From NCBI GenBank assembly GCA_029975215.1, contig JARKPO010000005.1, forward strand, positions 310,001 to 374,000: 64,000 nt of DNA. Reading direction: 5' to 3'. Under the pieces are notes generated by a model, which saw only the letters and a list, made by a program, of their open reading frames with translations, was not told the origin of the DNA and did no database searches. Positions 25,282-33,722 of this stretch are shown here, in pieces. The position numbers and the translations under genes were made by a program. Each line of letters opens with the position of its first letter. The stretch's first letter is position 1. The DNA comes from Levilinea sp. (lineage in GTDB: Bacteria > Chloroflexota > Anaerolineae > Anaerolineales > Anaerolineaceae).

Positions 25282-25368
25282 TTATTGTTCTGGCTCCAGG
25301 CTGACAAAGCTCATGGCGGCGAACATAACGCTAACGAAGGCGATGGCGATATAGATGATGGTTGCCAT
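25282..25368 (-). CDS. 28-residue single-helix membrane peptide
   Basis: Too short for ordinary gene finding, but well supported. The peptide starts MATIIYIAIAFVSVMFAA and ends SLEPEQ: one hydrophobic helix of about 22 residues and an acidic tail. GGAGG lies 7 bases before the ATG, and a strong terminator lies 105 bases past the stop. It is divergent from ndh. Such peptides often act as small subunits or regulators of membrane complexes, for example in respiratory chains; a link to the neighbouring NADH dehydrogenase is only a guess. Beyond its stop an 18-codon frame (starting MRSLQPDGWKYAVWDPLI, about 25,199-25,255) reads like protein but has no well-placed ribosome site. Confidence 0.6.
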   Translation of the reverse strand: MATIIYIAIAFVSVMFAAMSFVSLEPEQ

Positions 25369-25704
25369 GCTGCACCTCCTCAAAAAATGGATCGAAACCG
25401 CAGTGCTGCCGCGGTGTATAGAATATAACCCCGCGGGGGTGAAAAAGCATCCCTCTACAAGAGGGGATTCACTGGTCCAGTCGGACGAGATTGCGGCTGG
25501 TCAACTGGCCAGTGGGCTGCACCGCGCACTTGCTTAATATCTATACGTTTTAAAATGGAAAAAGTTCCGCTTCGAACCGGGGAAAAACCCTGTACTATTT
25601 TTCACAAAAAGGACTTTTCAAGAGGGTCAAAGGGTGCTATCATATTGGTGAAATCATACACAAATTATCCGAATTATCGGATGGACTCGGACAAGGAGGC
25701 AGAC
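25369..25704. promoter_or_regulatory. Divergent control region between the peptide gene and ndh
   Basis: No gene is seen. The region holds a CCCTCT/AGAGGG hairpin near 25,451-25,466, two copies of a palindrome (ACTGGTCCAGT at 25,471 and ACTGGCCAGT at 25,504, 33 bases apart), and the palindrome ATCCGA-ATTA-TCGGAT at 25,667-25,682, whose end lies 22 bases before the ndh ATG. These look like operators for one or more regulators. Confidence 0.5.
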
Positions 25705-27015
25705 ATGGCACAGCCAGAACCAAAACAAACTTCCCAGCGGCCCCAGGTGGTGATTGTGGGCGGCGGGTTTGGCGGCCTGCGCGCGGCCCGCGCCCTGGCC
25801 AACCAGCCGGTGGACGTACTGCTGGTGGACCGCAACAATTACCATTTATTTCAGCCCTTGCTCTACCAGGTAGCCACGGCCGGGCTGGCGGCGGATGAGA
25901 TTGCCCACCCCCTGCGCGCCATTCTGCGCGGGCAGGACAATTTGCGCTTTCGCCTGGCGGAAGTATCTGGGTTAGATTTAACCCAGCGCCGCCTGTTCAC
26001 TGCCACTGGCGAGATCCGCTACGATTACCTGATTCTGGCCGTGGGTGGGGTGACGCACACTTTCGGCATCCCCTCGGTGGCCCAGCACGGCCTGGGGCTG
26101 AAGACTCTGGAAGACGCCCAGCGCATCCGCAGCCATTTGCTGCGCCAATTTGAACACGCGGCTCATGAGACGGACGAAGCCCGGCGGCGGGAGCTTTTGA
26201 CCTTTGTGGTGGTGGGCGGGGGGCCTTCGGGCGTGGAGATGGCTGGGGCGATCGGCGAACTGGTGCACATGGCCGTGCAGCGCGATTACCCCAACCTTCG
26301 TCTGGACGAGGTGCGGGTGATTTTGCTGGAAGCCGGTGGGGCCTTGCTGCCGGCTTTAGATGCAACCCTGGGGCAGGCGGCGGTGAGCGCCCTGCGCCAA
26401 AAAGGCGTGGAGGTGCGCTTTGGCGCGGCGGTGACGGCCTATGACGGGCACCGCATTCAATTGAAGGATCAGCCCGACCTGCCCGCAGCCACGGTGGTGT
26501 GGGCGGCGGGGGTGCGCGCGCATCCTTTGCTGGATGCGCTGGGCTGCTGCCAGGACCGCCTGGGACGGGCGCAGGTGCAGCCCAGTTTGCAGTTGGAAGG
26601 TCACCCTGAGGTATTCGTGATTGGGGATGCGGCCGCCGTGCCGGACGCACAGGGAAAGCTGCTGCCGATGGTGGCGCCGGTGGCCATGCAGCAGGGCGAG
26701 CACGCCGCGCACAACATCCTGCGGGTTTTGCACGGGCAGGCGGGGCTGCCTTTCACCTACCGCGACCCCGGCATGATGGCTACCATTGGCCGCAATCAGG
26801 CCGTGGCGCAGATCGGCTCGCTGCGCCTGCGCGGATTTTTGGCCTGGCTGGCCTGGCTGGGTGTACACATCCTGCAGCTGATCGGCTTTCGCAACCGGCT
26901 GCTGGTGCTGGTGGATTGGGCCTGGCAGTACATCAGCTATGACCGCGCCGTGCGCCTGATTGATGCAGATGCGCCGCCAGCGGGTATAATGGACGCAGAA
27001 ATTAATGGGAGCTGA
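25705..27015 (+). CDS. ndh: Type II NADH dehydrogenase (NDH-2)
   Basis: A 436-residue flavoprotein. The FAD-binding GGGFGG motif (VVIVGGGFGGLRAARAL) starts near residue 13 and the NADH-binding motif VVVGGGPSGVEMAGAIGEL lies near 170. The C-terminal amphipathic segment FLAWLAWLGVHILQLIGFRN anchors NDH-2 enzymes to the membrane. It passes electrons from NADH to quinone without pumping protons. The start was set at the ATG with AAGGAGG 5 bases upstream; the 50 codons open ahead of it fall in the AT-rich control region. It is followed after 2 bases by mrp, with which it forms an operon closed by a strong terminator. Confidence 0.93.
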   Translation: MAQPEPKQTSQRPQVVIVGGGFGGLRAARALANQPVDVLLVDRNNYHLFQPLLYQVATAGLAADEIAHPLRAILRGQDNLRFRLAEVSGLDLTQRRLFTATGEIRYDYLILAVGGVTHTFGIPSVAQHGLGLKTLEDAQRIRSHLLRQFEHAAHETDEARRRELLTFVVVGGGPSGVEMAGAIGELVHMAVQRDYPNLRLDEVRVILLEAGGALLPALDATLGQAAVSALRQKGVEVRFGAAVTAYDGHRIQLKDQPDLPAATVVWAAGVRAHPLLDALGCCQDRLGRAQVQPSLQLEGHPEVFVIGDAAAVPDAQGKLLPMVAPVAMQQGEHAAHNILRVLHGQAGLPFTYRDPGMMATIGRNQAVAQIGSLRLRGFLAWLAWLGVHILQLIGFRNRLLVLVDWAWQYISYDRAVRLIDADAPPAGIMDAEINGS

Positions 27016-27017
27016 GG

Positions 27018-28070
27018 ATGACAATGCCGACTGAAAGCGAAGTTTTGGATGCACTGCGCCAGGTGATGGACCCGGAACTGGGCCGCAATCTGGTGGAATT
27101 GACCATGGTGCGGGATGTGGTGATTAGCCCGGAGGGTGCGGTGAGCTTTACCCTGGCTCTGACCATCCCCACCTGCCCCATGCGCAACCGTATGTCGCAG
27201 GACGCGCGCGCAGTTCTGGCCAAAGTGCCGGGGGTGACGGATGTGCAGATCACCTTTGGGGCTATGAGCGAGGAAGAACGCCGCGACATTTTGGGCAAGG
27301 GTGCGCCGGAGCTGCCCAAGCTGAACGCCTTTAACCGCGTCAGCCAGGTGATTCCGGTGATGAGCGGTAAAGGCGGGGTGGGGAAATCATCGGTGACGGC
27401 GCTGCTGGCGGCCAACCTGGCACGCCGCGGACAGAAGGTGGGCATTTTGGACGCGGACATCACCGGCCCCAGCATTCCCAAGCTGTTTGGCCTTCCGGCG
27501 GGAGGGCTGCGAGGCAGCGAACAAGGCATGCTTCCGGCGGTGACCGGCGGCGGGATCCGCGTGGTGTCCACCAATTTGCTGCTGCGCGACGAAGCTCAGG
27601 CGGTGGTATGGCGCGGCCCGATGATCTCGGCCACCATCCGCCAGTTCTGGACGGACACCCTGTGGGGCAAGCTGGATACCCTGCTGGTGGATTTGCCGCC
27701 GGGAACTTCCGACGCGGCCCTAGGCGTGCTGCAGAACTTGCCCGTCACCGGCGTGGTGCTGGTGACTACGCCCCAGGATCTGGCGGCGTTGGTGGTGCGC
27801 AAGGCCATCCACATGATCCGCCAGCTGAACATCCCCATTCTGGGTGTGGTGGAGAATATGAGCTATTTCCGCTGCCCCGATACCCAGCACGAACATGCCA
27901 TCTTCGGCCCCAGCCACGCGGATGTTTTAGCCCAAGAGGCCGGCGCGCCCGTGGCGGCGCGGCTGCCCATTGACCCGCAGATCGCCGCTTTGTGCGATGC
28001 CGGGCAGGCCGAGAGTATCGAATTGCAGGCCATCCAGCCGGTGGTGGATTTGCTCTTACAGCCCGCGTAA
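27018..28070 (+). CDS. Mrp/ApbC-type iron-sulphur cluster carrier ATPase
   Basis: A 350-residue Mrp-family protein. The N-terminal MIP18/DUF59 domain (DALRQVMDPELGRNLVELTM) covers about 90 residues. The deviant Walker A GKGGVGKSS is near 117, followed by DADITGPS and the GTSDAALGV region. Mrp proteins carry Fe-S clusters to target enzymes. The usual CxxC that bridges the cluster between two subunits is here CPDT (MSYFRCPDTQHEH), so only one cysteine remains; some relatives also lack it. An alternative ATG six bases downstream has a better-spaced GAGG. Adjacent to ndh, with which it is probably co-transcribed. Confidence 0.92.
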   Translation: MTMPTESEVLDALRQVMDPELGRNLVELTMVRDVVISPEGAVSFTLALTIPTCPMRNRMSQDARAVLAKVPGVTDVQITFGAMSEEERRDILGKGAPELPKLNAFNRVSQVIPVMSGKGGVGKSSVTALLAANLARRGQKVGILDADITGPSIPKLFGLPAGGLRGSEQGMLPAVTGGGIRVVSTNLLLRDEAQAVVWRGPMISATIRQFWTDTLWGKLDTLLVDLPPGTSDAALGVLQNLPVTGVVLVTTPQDLAALVVRKAIHMIRQLNIPILGVVENMSYFRCPDTQHEHAIFGPSHADVLAQEAGAPVAARLPIDPQIAALCDAGQAESIELQAIQPVVDLLLQPA

Positions 28071-28107
28071 ACGCGGACGCGAACACGAACACGCACAGAC
28101 CTTCATC

Positions 28108-28140
28108 CAGAGAGGCGGCACGGCCGCCTCTCTGTTTTTT
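28108..28140 (+). terminator. Intrinsic terminator after ndh-mrp
   Basis: A 12-base perfect stem (CAGAGAGGCGGC against GCCGCCTCTCTG) with a three-base loop is followed at once by six T. It separates ndh-mrp from the potassium operon. Confidence 0.93.
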
Positions 28141-28143
28141 ATC

Positions 28144-28208
28144 TTGACAGTTTCTTGACACCCTTCCCCCAGGGTTTGACATCGCATTGATGAATCTGCC
28201 GGTATAAC
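28144..28208 (+). promoter_or_regulatory. Phased TTGACA direct repeats and -10 box of the kimA-kdpDE operon
   Basis: Three TTGACA hexamers start at 28,144, 28,155 and 28,176, that is 11 and 21 bases apart, one and two turns of the helix. A TATAAC box at 28,203 has no -35 element at normal spacing (21 bases from the last repeat). Direct repeats with 11-base period are the usual target of OmpR/PhoB-type activators, and a KdpE-type regulator is encoded in the same operon. Confidence 0.5.
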
Positions 28209-28266
28209 TGGTGCATCCGGTTTTAATTTCCCGCCGTTCAGAAGACGGCAGATTGAAGGCAGATTG

Positions 28267-30204
28267 ATGCAGCTTGATCATCGTATTCACAACGTTTTTA
28301 AGGACACCGCCATTGGGGAACTGCCCAAATCCTGGCGCACCTTTTTTATCGGCCGCCCGCTGGCCACCGCCGACGCTCCGCACCAGACCATCGGCAAGGT
28401 GGTGGGGCTGGCTGTGTTTGCCTCGGACGCGTTGTCATCCACGGCCTACGCCACCCAGGAAATTTTGATGATCCTGGCCCTGGCGGGCGCAGGGGCTTTT
28501 CGCTATACATTCCCTATTGCCCTGGCGATTGTGGCGCTGATGACGATCGTGGCCATTTCGTATGAGCAGACCATTCACGCTTACCCGGGCGGGGGCGGCG
28601 CTTACATTGTAGCGCGTGACAACCTGGGCGAAGTGCCCGCGCAAACGGCTGGGGCAGCTTTGCTGACCGATTACACCCTGACGGTGGCCGTGTCCATTTC
28701 TTCCGGTGTGGCACAGATTGTTTCGGCGGTGCCGGTGCTTTTCCCCTACCGTGTGTGGATCGCCGCGGGGCTGGTGCTGTTTGTTATGATGGTCAACCTG
28801 CGCGGCGTGAAAGAATCGGGGGTGACCTTTGCCATCCCCACTTATTTCTTCGTGGTGACCATGCTGCTGACGGTCACGGTGGGTCTGTTTAAGGCGCTGT
28901 CCGGGCAGTTGGGCATGGTGGTGAACCCGCCTGAAATGCATGTGGGCACGGCCGTGGCTGCGCTTTCGCCGTTCTTGATTCTGCACGCGTTTTCCAGCGG
29001 CACCTCCGCTCTGACCGGTATTGAGGCTGTTTCCAACGGCATCACCGCGTTTAAAGAACCGCGCAGCCGCAATGCCGGCATTACCCTGATCTGGATGGCG
29101 GCTATTTTGGCCTCGCTCTTCCTGGGCGTCACCTATATCGCCCAGTATATTGGCGCGGTGCCTTCAGAGACGGAAACGGTCATCTCGCAGCTGACGCGCA
29201 CCATTTACGGCAGCCAGGGCCTGCTGTACTTCCTGGTCATGGCGGGCACCTCGGTGATTCTGGTGATGGCGGCCAACACCGCCTTCGCAGATTTTCCGCG
29301 ATTGGCGGCTTTGCACGCTGGGGACGGTTTTTTGCCGCGCCAACTGACCTACCGCGGCAGCCGCCTGGTGTTTTCGCGCGGTATCATGTCGCTGGCGGCC
29401 ATCGCCATCGCCTTGATCGTCCTCTTCCAGGCCAGCGTCACCCGGCTGATCCCTCTGTATGCCATTGGCGTGTTTCTGTCGTTCACCCTGTCGCAGTCGG
29501 GCATGGCGCGCCGCTGGTGGAAGGTGGGACACTTAAAGAAAGATGAGACGGTGGTCGAGGCGGGCTCTACCCTGCGTTTTGAGAAGAACTGGATGGTGAA
29601 GATGTTCATCAACGGCTTTGGGGCCGTGTGCACCTTCGTGGTCATGATTGTCTTTGCGGTGACCAAGTTCGAAGAAGGTGCCTGGGTGGTGATCATCTTC
29701 ATTCCTGTGCTGGTGTCGATTTTCCTGACTATCCACCGCCATTATAAGGGCCTGGCGCGGCAGTTGTCGTTGGAACACGGCACGAGCCCCAACGGCATCA
29801 AGCGCAACCGCGTGGTGCTGCTGGTGGGCGGGGTGCATCAGGGCACGCTGACCGCCCTGCGCTATGCCCGCAACCTGACGGATGACATCACCGCCGTGCA
29901 CATCGCCACTGACCCGGTGGAAGCGGAGAAGGTCCGCGCCAAATGGGAGGTGTGGGGAGAGGGCGCACGCCTGATCATTCTGGAATCGCCTTTCCGGCTG
30001 TTTATGGAGCCGCTGCTGGATTACCTGGCCAAATTGGAAAAGCTGCGCAAGCCGGGGCAGCTGATCACGATCGTGGTGCCGCAGTTTGTGCCCCGCAAGC
30101 CAATTTTCCGTCTGCTGCATTCGCGCACCGCCGAAATGCTGCGCAAAGTCTTGCTCAACCAGGAGGATATGGTTATCATCGAGGTACCGTATCAAGTGGA
30201 ATAG
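28267..30204 (+). CDS. KimA-like high-affinity potassium importer (APC superfamily)
   Basis: A 645-residue permease with about 12 transmembrane helices and a soluble C-terminal domain of some 150 residues. From memory the sequence is close to Bacillus KimA (YdaO): GLAVFASDALSSTAYATQEIL, HAYPGGGGAYIVARDNLGE, LLTDYTLTVAVSISSG, HAFSSGTSALTGIEAVSNG and the C-terminal USP-like part (VVLLVGGVHQGTLTALRYARNL) all match its pattern. KimA imports potassium by proton symport and is shut off by cyclic di-AMP at its C-terminal domain. The ATG was chosen over a TTG one codon upstream. It is the first gene of an operon with kdpD and kdpE, which supports potassium as substrate. Confidence 0.85.
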   Translation: MQLDHRIHNVFKDTAIGELPKSWRTFFIGRPLATADAPHQTIGKVVGLAVFASDALSSTAYATQEILMILALAGAGAFRYTFPIALAIVALMTIVAISYEQTIHAYPGGGGAYIVARDNLGEVPAQTAGAALLTDYTLTVAVSISSGVAQIVSAVPVLFPYRVWIAAGLVLFVMMVNLRGVKESGVTFAIPTYFFVVTMLLTVTVGLFKALSGQLGMVVNPPEMHVGTAVAALSPFLILHAFSSGTSALTGIEAVSNGITAFKEPRSRNAGITLIWMAAILASLFLGVTYIAQYIGAVPSETETVISQLTRTIYGSQGLLYFLVMAGTSVILVMAANTAFADFPRLAALHAGDGFLPRQLTYRGSRLVFSRGIMSLAAIAIALIVLFQASVTRLIPLYAIGVFLSFTLSQSGMARRWWKVGHLKKDETVVEAGSTLRFEKNWMVKMFINGFGAVCTFVVMIVFAVTKFEEGAWVVIIFIPVLVSIFLTIHRHYKGLARQLSLEHGTSPNGIKRNRVVLLVGGVHQGTLTALRYARNLTDDITAVHIATDPVEAEKVRAKWEVWGEGARLIILESPFRLFMEPLLDYLAKLEKLRKPGQLITIVVPQFVPRKPIFRLLHSRTAEMLRKVLLNQEDMVIIEVPYQVE

Positions 30205-30221
30205 TCCCTGGACCGCGATGG

Positions 30222-32924
30222 ATGCCAGAATCTTCTGAAGCCCCCAGCACTCGGATGACCCCCTCCAACCCGCTGGGGGTTTTTCCGCTTTCCCAGGAGG
30301 CCCGCCCGGCCGCGGCTTCCAGCCCCGAACGCGGCAGGCTGAAAGTGTATTTGGGTTATGCGGCGGGGGTGGGCAAGACCTCGGCCATGCTCTCCGCGGC
30401 CCGCGACCGGGCTGAGGCGGGCGTGGATGTGGCCGTGGGGGTGGTGAACACCCACAACCGGCCTGAGGTGGAAGCCCTGCTGTCGGATCTGCCGCTGATC
30501 CCGCTGCGCAAGATCCTAAGCCCGGAGCGCGTGCAGACGGAGCTGGATTTGGACGCGGTGCTGAACCGGCGCCCCGCCCTGGCCTTGGTGGACGAGCTGG
30601 CCCACGCCAATTTGCCCGGCAGCCGCCATCCGCGCCGCTATCAGGATGTGCTGGACTTGCTGGAAGCCGGCATCGACGTGTACACCACGCTTAACATTCA
30701 GCAGGTGGAGAGCCTGGGCGACGTGGTGCAGCAGATCACTGGCGGAGTGGTGACCGACGCTCTGCCCGATTTTGTGCTGGATGGGGCAGACGAAATTGAG
30801 CTGGTGGACCTGCCTCCGGATGAGCTTTTGGAACGGCTGCGGGACGGCAAGGTGCAGCTGCCGCCGGACGGCCCAGAAACCCAGCCCGGCTTCTTCCGCA
30901 AGGGCAATCTGACAGCCCTGCGCGAACTGGCCCTGCGGCGGACGGCAGCGCGCGTGGATGTGCAGATGCGCGACTACATGGCCGCGCGCGACATCACCGG
31001 GCCGTGGGCGGCGGGCGAGCGGATTTTGGTGTGCGTCAGCTCTCACCCCCTGGCCGAGCGCCTGGTGCGCACGGGTCGGCGGCTGGCAGCTGCCCTGGAC
31101 GCGCCCTGGACGGTGGCCTTTGTGGAAACCCCTGGGCATGTGCGCATGCGCCCGGAGCAGCAGCAGCGCCTGAACCAGACCCTGCTGAAGGCCGAGCAGA
31201 TGGGGGCCGAGGTGGTGCGGCTGACAGGGGTGAATGCGGCTGAAACGCTTTTGGCCTATGCCCACGCTCACAACATCACCAAACTGGTGGTGGGCAAGCC
31301 GCGTTGGCCGCGCTGGGTGGAATGGACGCGTGGCTCCATCACCCAGCAGGTTCTGCGCAAGAGCGGCAGCATTGATGTGTTCATCATCGGCGAAACCGCC
31401 GCCGAGGAAAAGCCCCCCTCCGTGCGCGTGTTCCTGCACAGCCCCGCCTGGCGCTATGCGGCTGCAGCGGTGCTGGTGGGCATGGTGACCCTGGTGGGCG
31501 CCCCCCTGCACGGACGCATCGAACCGACCAACCTGGTGATGATTTATCTGACGGCGGTGGTTTTGGCTGCCTTGTTCTTGGGGCGGGGGCCGTCCATGCT
31601 GGCATCCCTGCTGAGCGTGCTGTCCTTTGACTTCTTCTTCATCCGACCCACTCTGACTCTCAGCGTGGCGGATACCGAATATTTGATCACGTTTGCGGGG
31701 CTGCTGCTGGTGGGGCTGGTGATCAGTAATTCCGCTGCCCTGGTGCGCGAACAGGTGGAGCAGCTGCGCAAGCGCGAGGCCTTCACCGCAGCGATCAACG
31801 CCCTCAGCCGCGATTTGACCGGCCTTTCGGATTTGGACGAGATGCTGCGGGCGGTCATCCGGCGCATTCAAACCGATTTCAGCCGCGAGGTGGTGCTGCT
31901 GCTGCCCGAAAACAGCCATCTGAAGGTGGCCGCAGCCTCATCCCGCCTGGAAAAGCTGGGTGAGGAGGAGATGGCCGCTGCGCTGTGGGCTTTTCAGCAC
32001 AACCGCGAAACGGGTCTAGGAACCAGCACCCTGCCGCAGGCCGCCATGCGCTGTATCCCCCTGCAAACCGTCCACGGCCTGGTGGGGGTGATGGGCGTGC
32101 AGCCTGCCGAAGCTCAGGGGCTGCTGACCGCGGATCAGCGCCACTTGCTGGAGGCTTTCGCCAGCCTGGCCGCTTTGGCCATCGAACGCGCCCGTTTGGC
32201 GCAGCAGGCCAGCCAGACCCAGGTGCTGCAAAGCACCGAGAAATTGCAGGCGGCGCTGCTGCATTCCATCTCACATGAGCTGCGCACTCCCCTGGTGACC
32301 ATCACCGGTGCACTCAGTACGCTGGCCGAGGGCGACGCCACCCCCGCCTTGCAGCGCGAACTGGCCGAGGCTGCGTACGGTGAGGCGCGGCGCATGAACA
32401 TTCTGGTGGGCAATTTGCTGGATATGAGCCGCCTGGAATCGGGCGCGTTTCGGCTGAACCGCCAGCCCAGCGATTTGTGGGATCTGGTGGGCGTGGCCCT
32501 TTCGCAGTTTGGCGAACGCCACCCCGAGCGGCAAGTGCTGACCGACCTGGCCGAAGACGCCCCCCTGCTGGACGTCGACATGGCTTTGATGGTGCAGGTG
32601 CTGGTAAACCTGCTGGATAACGCAGCCAAATATTCCCCTGTGCAGGCCCCCATTCACCTGATGGGGCGGCTGGAAGGCGAGGATGTGATCCTCTCTGTGG
32701 CGGATGAGGGCGTGGGCATTCCGCTGGAAGATTTAGAACGCGTGTTTGATAAGTTTTACCGCGTGCAGACCCCGTCCGGTCCGTCGGGCACTGGCCTGGG
32801 CCTGGCGATTGCCCGCGGCATCGTAGAAGCCCACGGTGGGCGCATTTGGGCGCAGAACCGGCCCGGCGGCGGCACGATCATTTCGATTCAACTGGCGCGC
32901 TGGGCAGAAAGGCAGGTGGGTTAG
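30222..32924 (+). CDS. kdpD: KdpD-type potassium/osmolarity sensor histidine kinase
   Basis: A 900-residue full-length KdpD. The N-terminal KdpD domain has the Walker A GYAAGVGKTSAM near residue 45 and VDELAHAN. A universal-stress domain (RILVCVSSHPLAERLV) spans about 265-390. Four transmembrane helices follow (about 410-510, including VVLAALFLGRGPSMLASLL), then a GAF domain. The kinase core shows H-box ISHELRTPLVTITGAL near 682, N-box NLLDNAAKYSP, VADEGVGIP and GTGLGLAIARGIVEAHGG. KdpD senses low potassium and phosphorylates KdpE. The start is uncertain between two nearby ATG codons, neither with a strong ribosome site; it begins 17 bases after the importer stop, suggesting coupling. Confidence 0.93.
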   Translation: MPESSEAPSTRMTPSNPLGVFPLSQEARPAAASSPERGRLKVYLGYAAGVGKTSAMLSAARDRAEAGVDVAVGVVNTHNRPEVEALLSDLPLIPLRKILSPERVQTELDLDAVLNRRPALALVDELAHANLPGSRHPRRYQDVLDLLEAGIDVYTTLNIQQVESLGDVVQQITGGVVTDALPDFVLDGADEIELVDLPPDELLERLRDGKVQLPPDGPETQPGFFRKGNLTALRELALRRTAARVDVQMRDYMAARDITGPWAAGERILVCVSSHPLAERLVRTGRRLAAALDAPWTVAFVETPGHVRMRPEQQQRLNQTLLKAEQMGAEVVRLTGVNAAETLLAYAHAHNITKLVVGKPRWPRWVEWTRGSITQQVLRKSGSIDVFIIGETAAEEKPPSVRVFLHSPAWRYAAAAVLVGMVTLVGAPLHGRIEPTNLVMIYLTAVVLAALFLGRGPSMLASLLSVLSFDFFFIRPTLTLSVADTEYLITFAGLLLVGLVISNSAALVREQVEQLRKREAFTAAINALSRDLTGLSDLDEMLRAVIRRIQTDFSREVVLLLPENSHLKVAAASSRLEKLGEEEMAAALWAFQHNRETGLGTSTLPQAAMRCIPLQTVHGLVGVMGVQPAEAQGLLTADQRHLLEAFASLAALAIERARLAQQASQTQVLQSTEKLQAALLHSISHELRTPLVTITGALSTLAEGDATPALQRELAEAAYGEARRMNILVGNLLDMSRLESGAFRLNRQPSDLWDLVGVALSQFGERHPERQVLTDLAEDAPLLDVDMALMVQVLVNLLDNAAKYSPVQAPIHLMGRLEGEDVILSVADEGVGIPLEDLERVFDKFYRVQTPSGPSGTGLGLAIARGIVEAHGGRIWAQNRPGGGTIISIQLARWAERQVG

Positions 32925-32927
32925 CGT

Positions 32928-33620
32928 ATGGAAGAAACTGGCGTTCGCATTTTGGTGGTGGATGATGAGCGCGCCATCCGGCGGTTTTTGCGCGCTTCGC
33001 TGAGCGCCCACGGACACACCATTCTGGAGGCGGCTGCCGGGCGCGAAGCGCTCAGCGCCGTGGCCGAACAGCGCCCCGATATTATTTTCCTGGATTTGGG
33101 CTTGCCGGACATGGATGGGGTGGAGGTGACCCGCCAGATCCGTGAATGGAGCGACACGCCCATCATTATCCTTTCGGTGCGCGACCGCGAGGCAGATAAG
33201 ATTGCCGCGCTGGAGGCGGGGGCGGATGATTATCTGGTGAAGCCGTTTGGTATGGGCGAATTGATGGTGCGCATGCGGGCGGTGCTGCGGCGTGTGTGGC
33301 AGGCGCACCGGCAGGAAGCCGTGTTCCAAAGCGGCGAGCTGAAGGTAGATTTTGCCCGCCGCCGGGTGTGGGTGGGGGAGCGGGAAGTGAATCTGACCCC
33401 CACGGAATACGACCTGCTGAAATTGTTGGCGCAGAATGCGGGCAAGGTATTAACCCACCCGCATATGATCCAGAAAATCTGGGGCAGCGATCTCATCGGC
33501 GCAGATCATTTGCTGCGGGTCAACATCAGCAACTTGCGCAAGAAATTGGAGGCCGACCCTGCCCGCCCGCAGTATATCCTCACCGAGGCGGCGGTGGGCT
33601 ATCGTTTGCGCCTGGAATAA
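32928..33620 (+). CDS. kdpE: KdpE-type response regulator
   Basis: A 230-residue OmpR-family regulator. The receiver has the acidic pair in ILVVDDERAI, phosphoacceptor Asp in IIFLDLGLPDMDGVEV, Ser in IILSVRDRE and Lys in DDYLVKPFG. The C-terminal winged helix shows VNLTPTEYDLLKLLAQNAGKV and RVNISNLRKKLEADP. Three bases separate it from kdpD. KdpE normally activates kdpFABC; that pump is not in this window, and the potassium gene under its likely control is the KimA-like importer. No clear terminator follows; the next element is a new promoter. Confidence 0.93.
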   Translation: MEETGVRILVVDDERAIRRFLRASLSAHGHTILEAAAGREALSAVAEQRPDIIFLDLGLPDMDGVEVTRQIREWSDTPIIILSVRDREADKIAALEAGADDYLVKPFGMGELMVRMRAVLRRVWQAHRQEAVFQSGELKVDFARRRVWVGEREVNLTPTEYDLLKLLAQNAGKVLTHPHMIQKIWGSDLIGADHLLRVNISNLRKKLEADPARPQYILTEAAVGYRLRLE

Positions 33621-33684
33621 GAGGAAAATGTTTAGGTTTACCTAAAAAATTCTCAAGTTTCAACATAAGATTCCTGCGTTCCTA

Positions 33685-33713
33685 TTGACTCTTTGACTTC
33701 GTTTATCTATAAT
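33685..33713 (+). promoter_or_regulatory. Strong sigma-70 promoter of the PKD-protein leader
   Basis: TTGACT and TATAAT are exactly 17 bases apart in an AT-rich stretch. Transcription should start near 33,720, giving a leader of about 310 bases before the PKD-protein ATG. Confidence 0.85.
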
Positions 33714-33722
33714 AAGCATATA

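Noticed and set aside
28141..28266. Cyclic di-AMP (ydaO-type) riboswitch before the KimA-like gene
   Set aside because: The untranslated stretch is too short and lacks the conserved riboswitch blocks.
30516..31919. 467-codon open frame opposite kdpD
   Set aside because: Antisense shadow; His/Gln-rich, no ribosome site.
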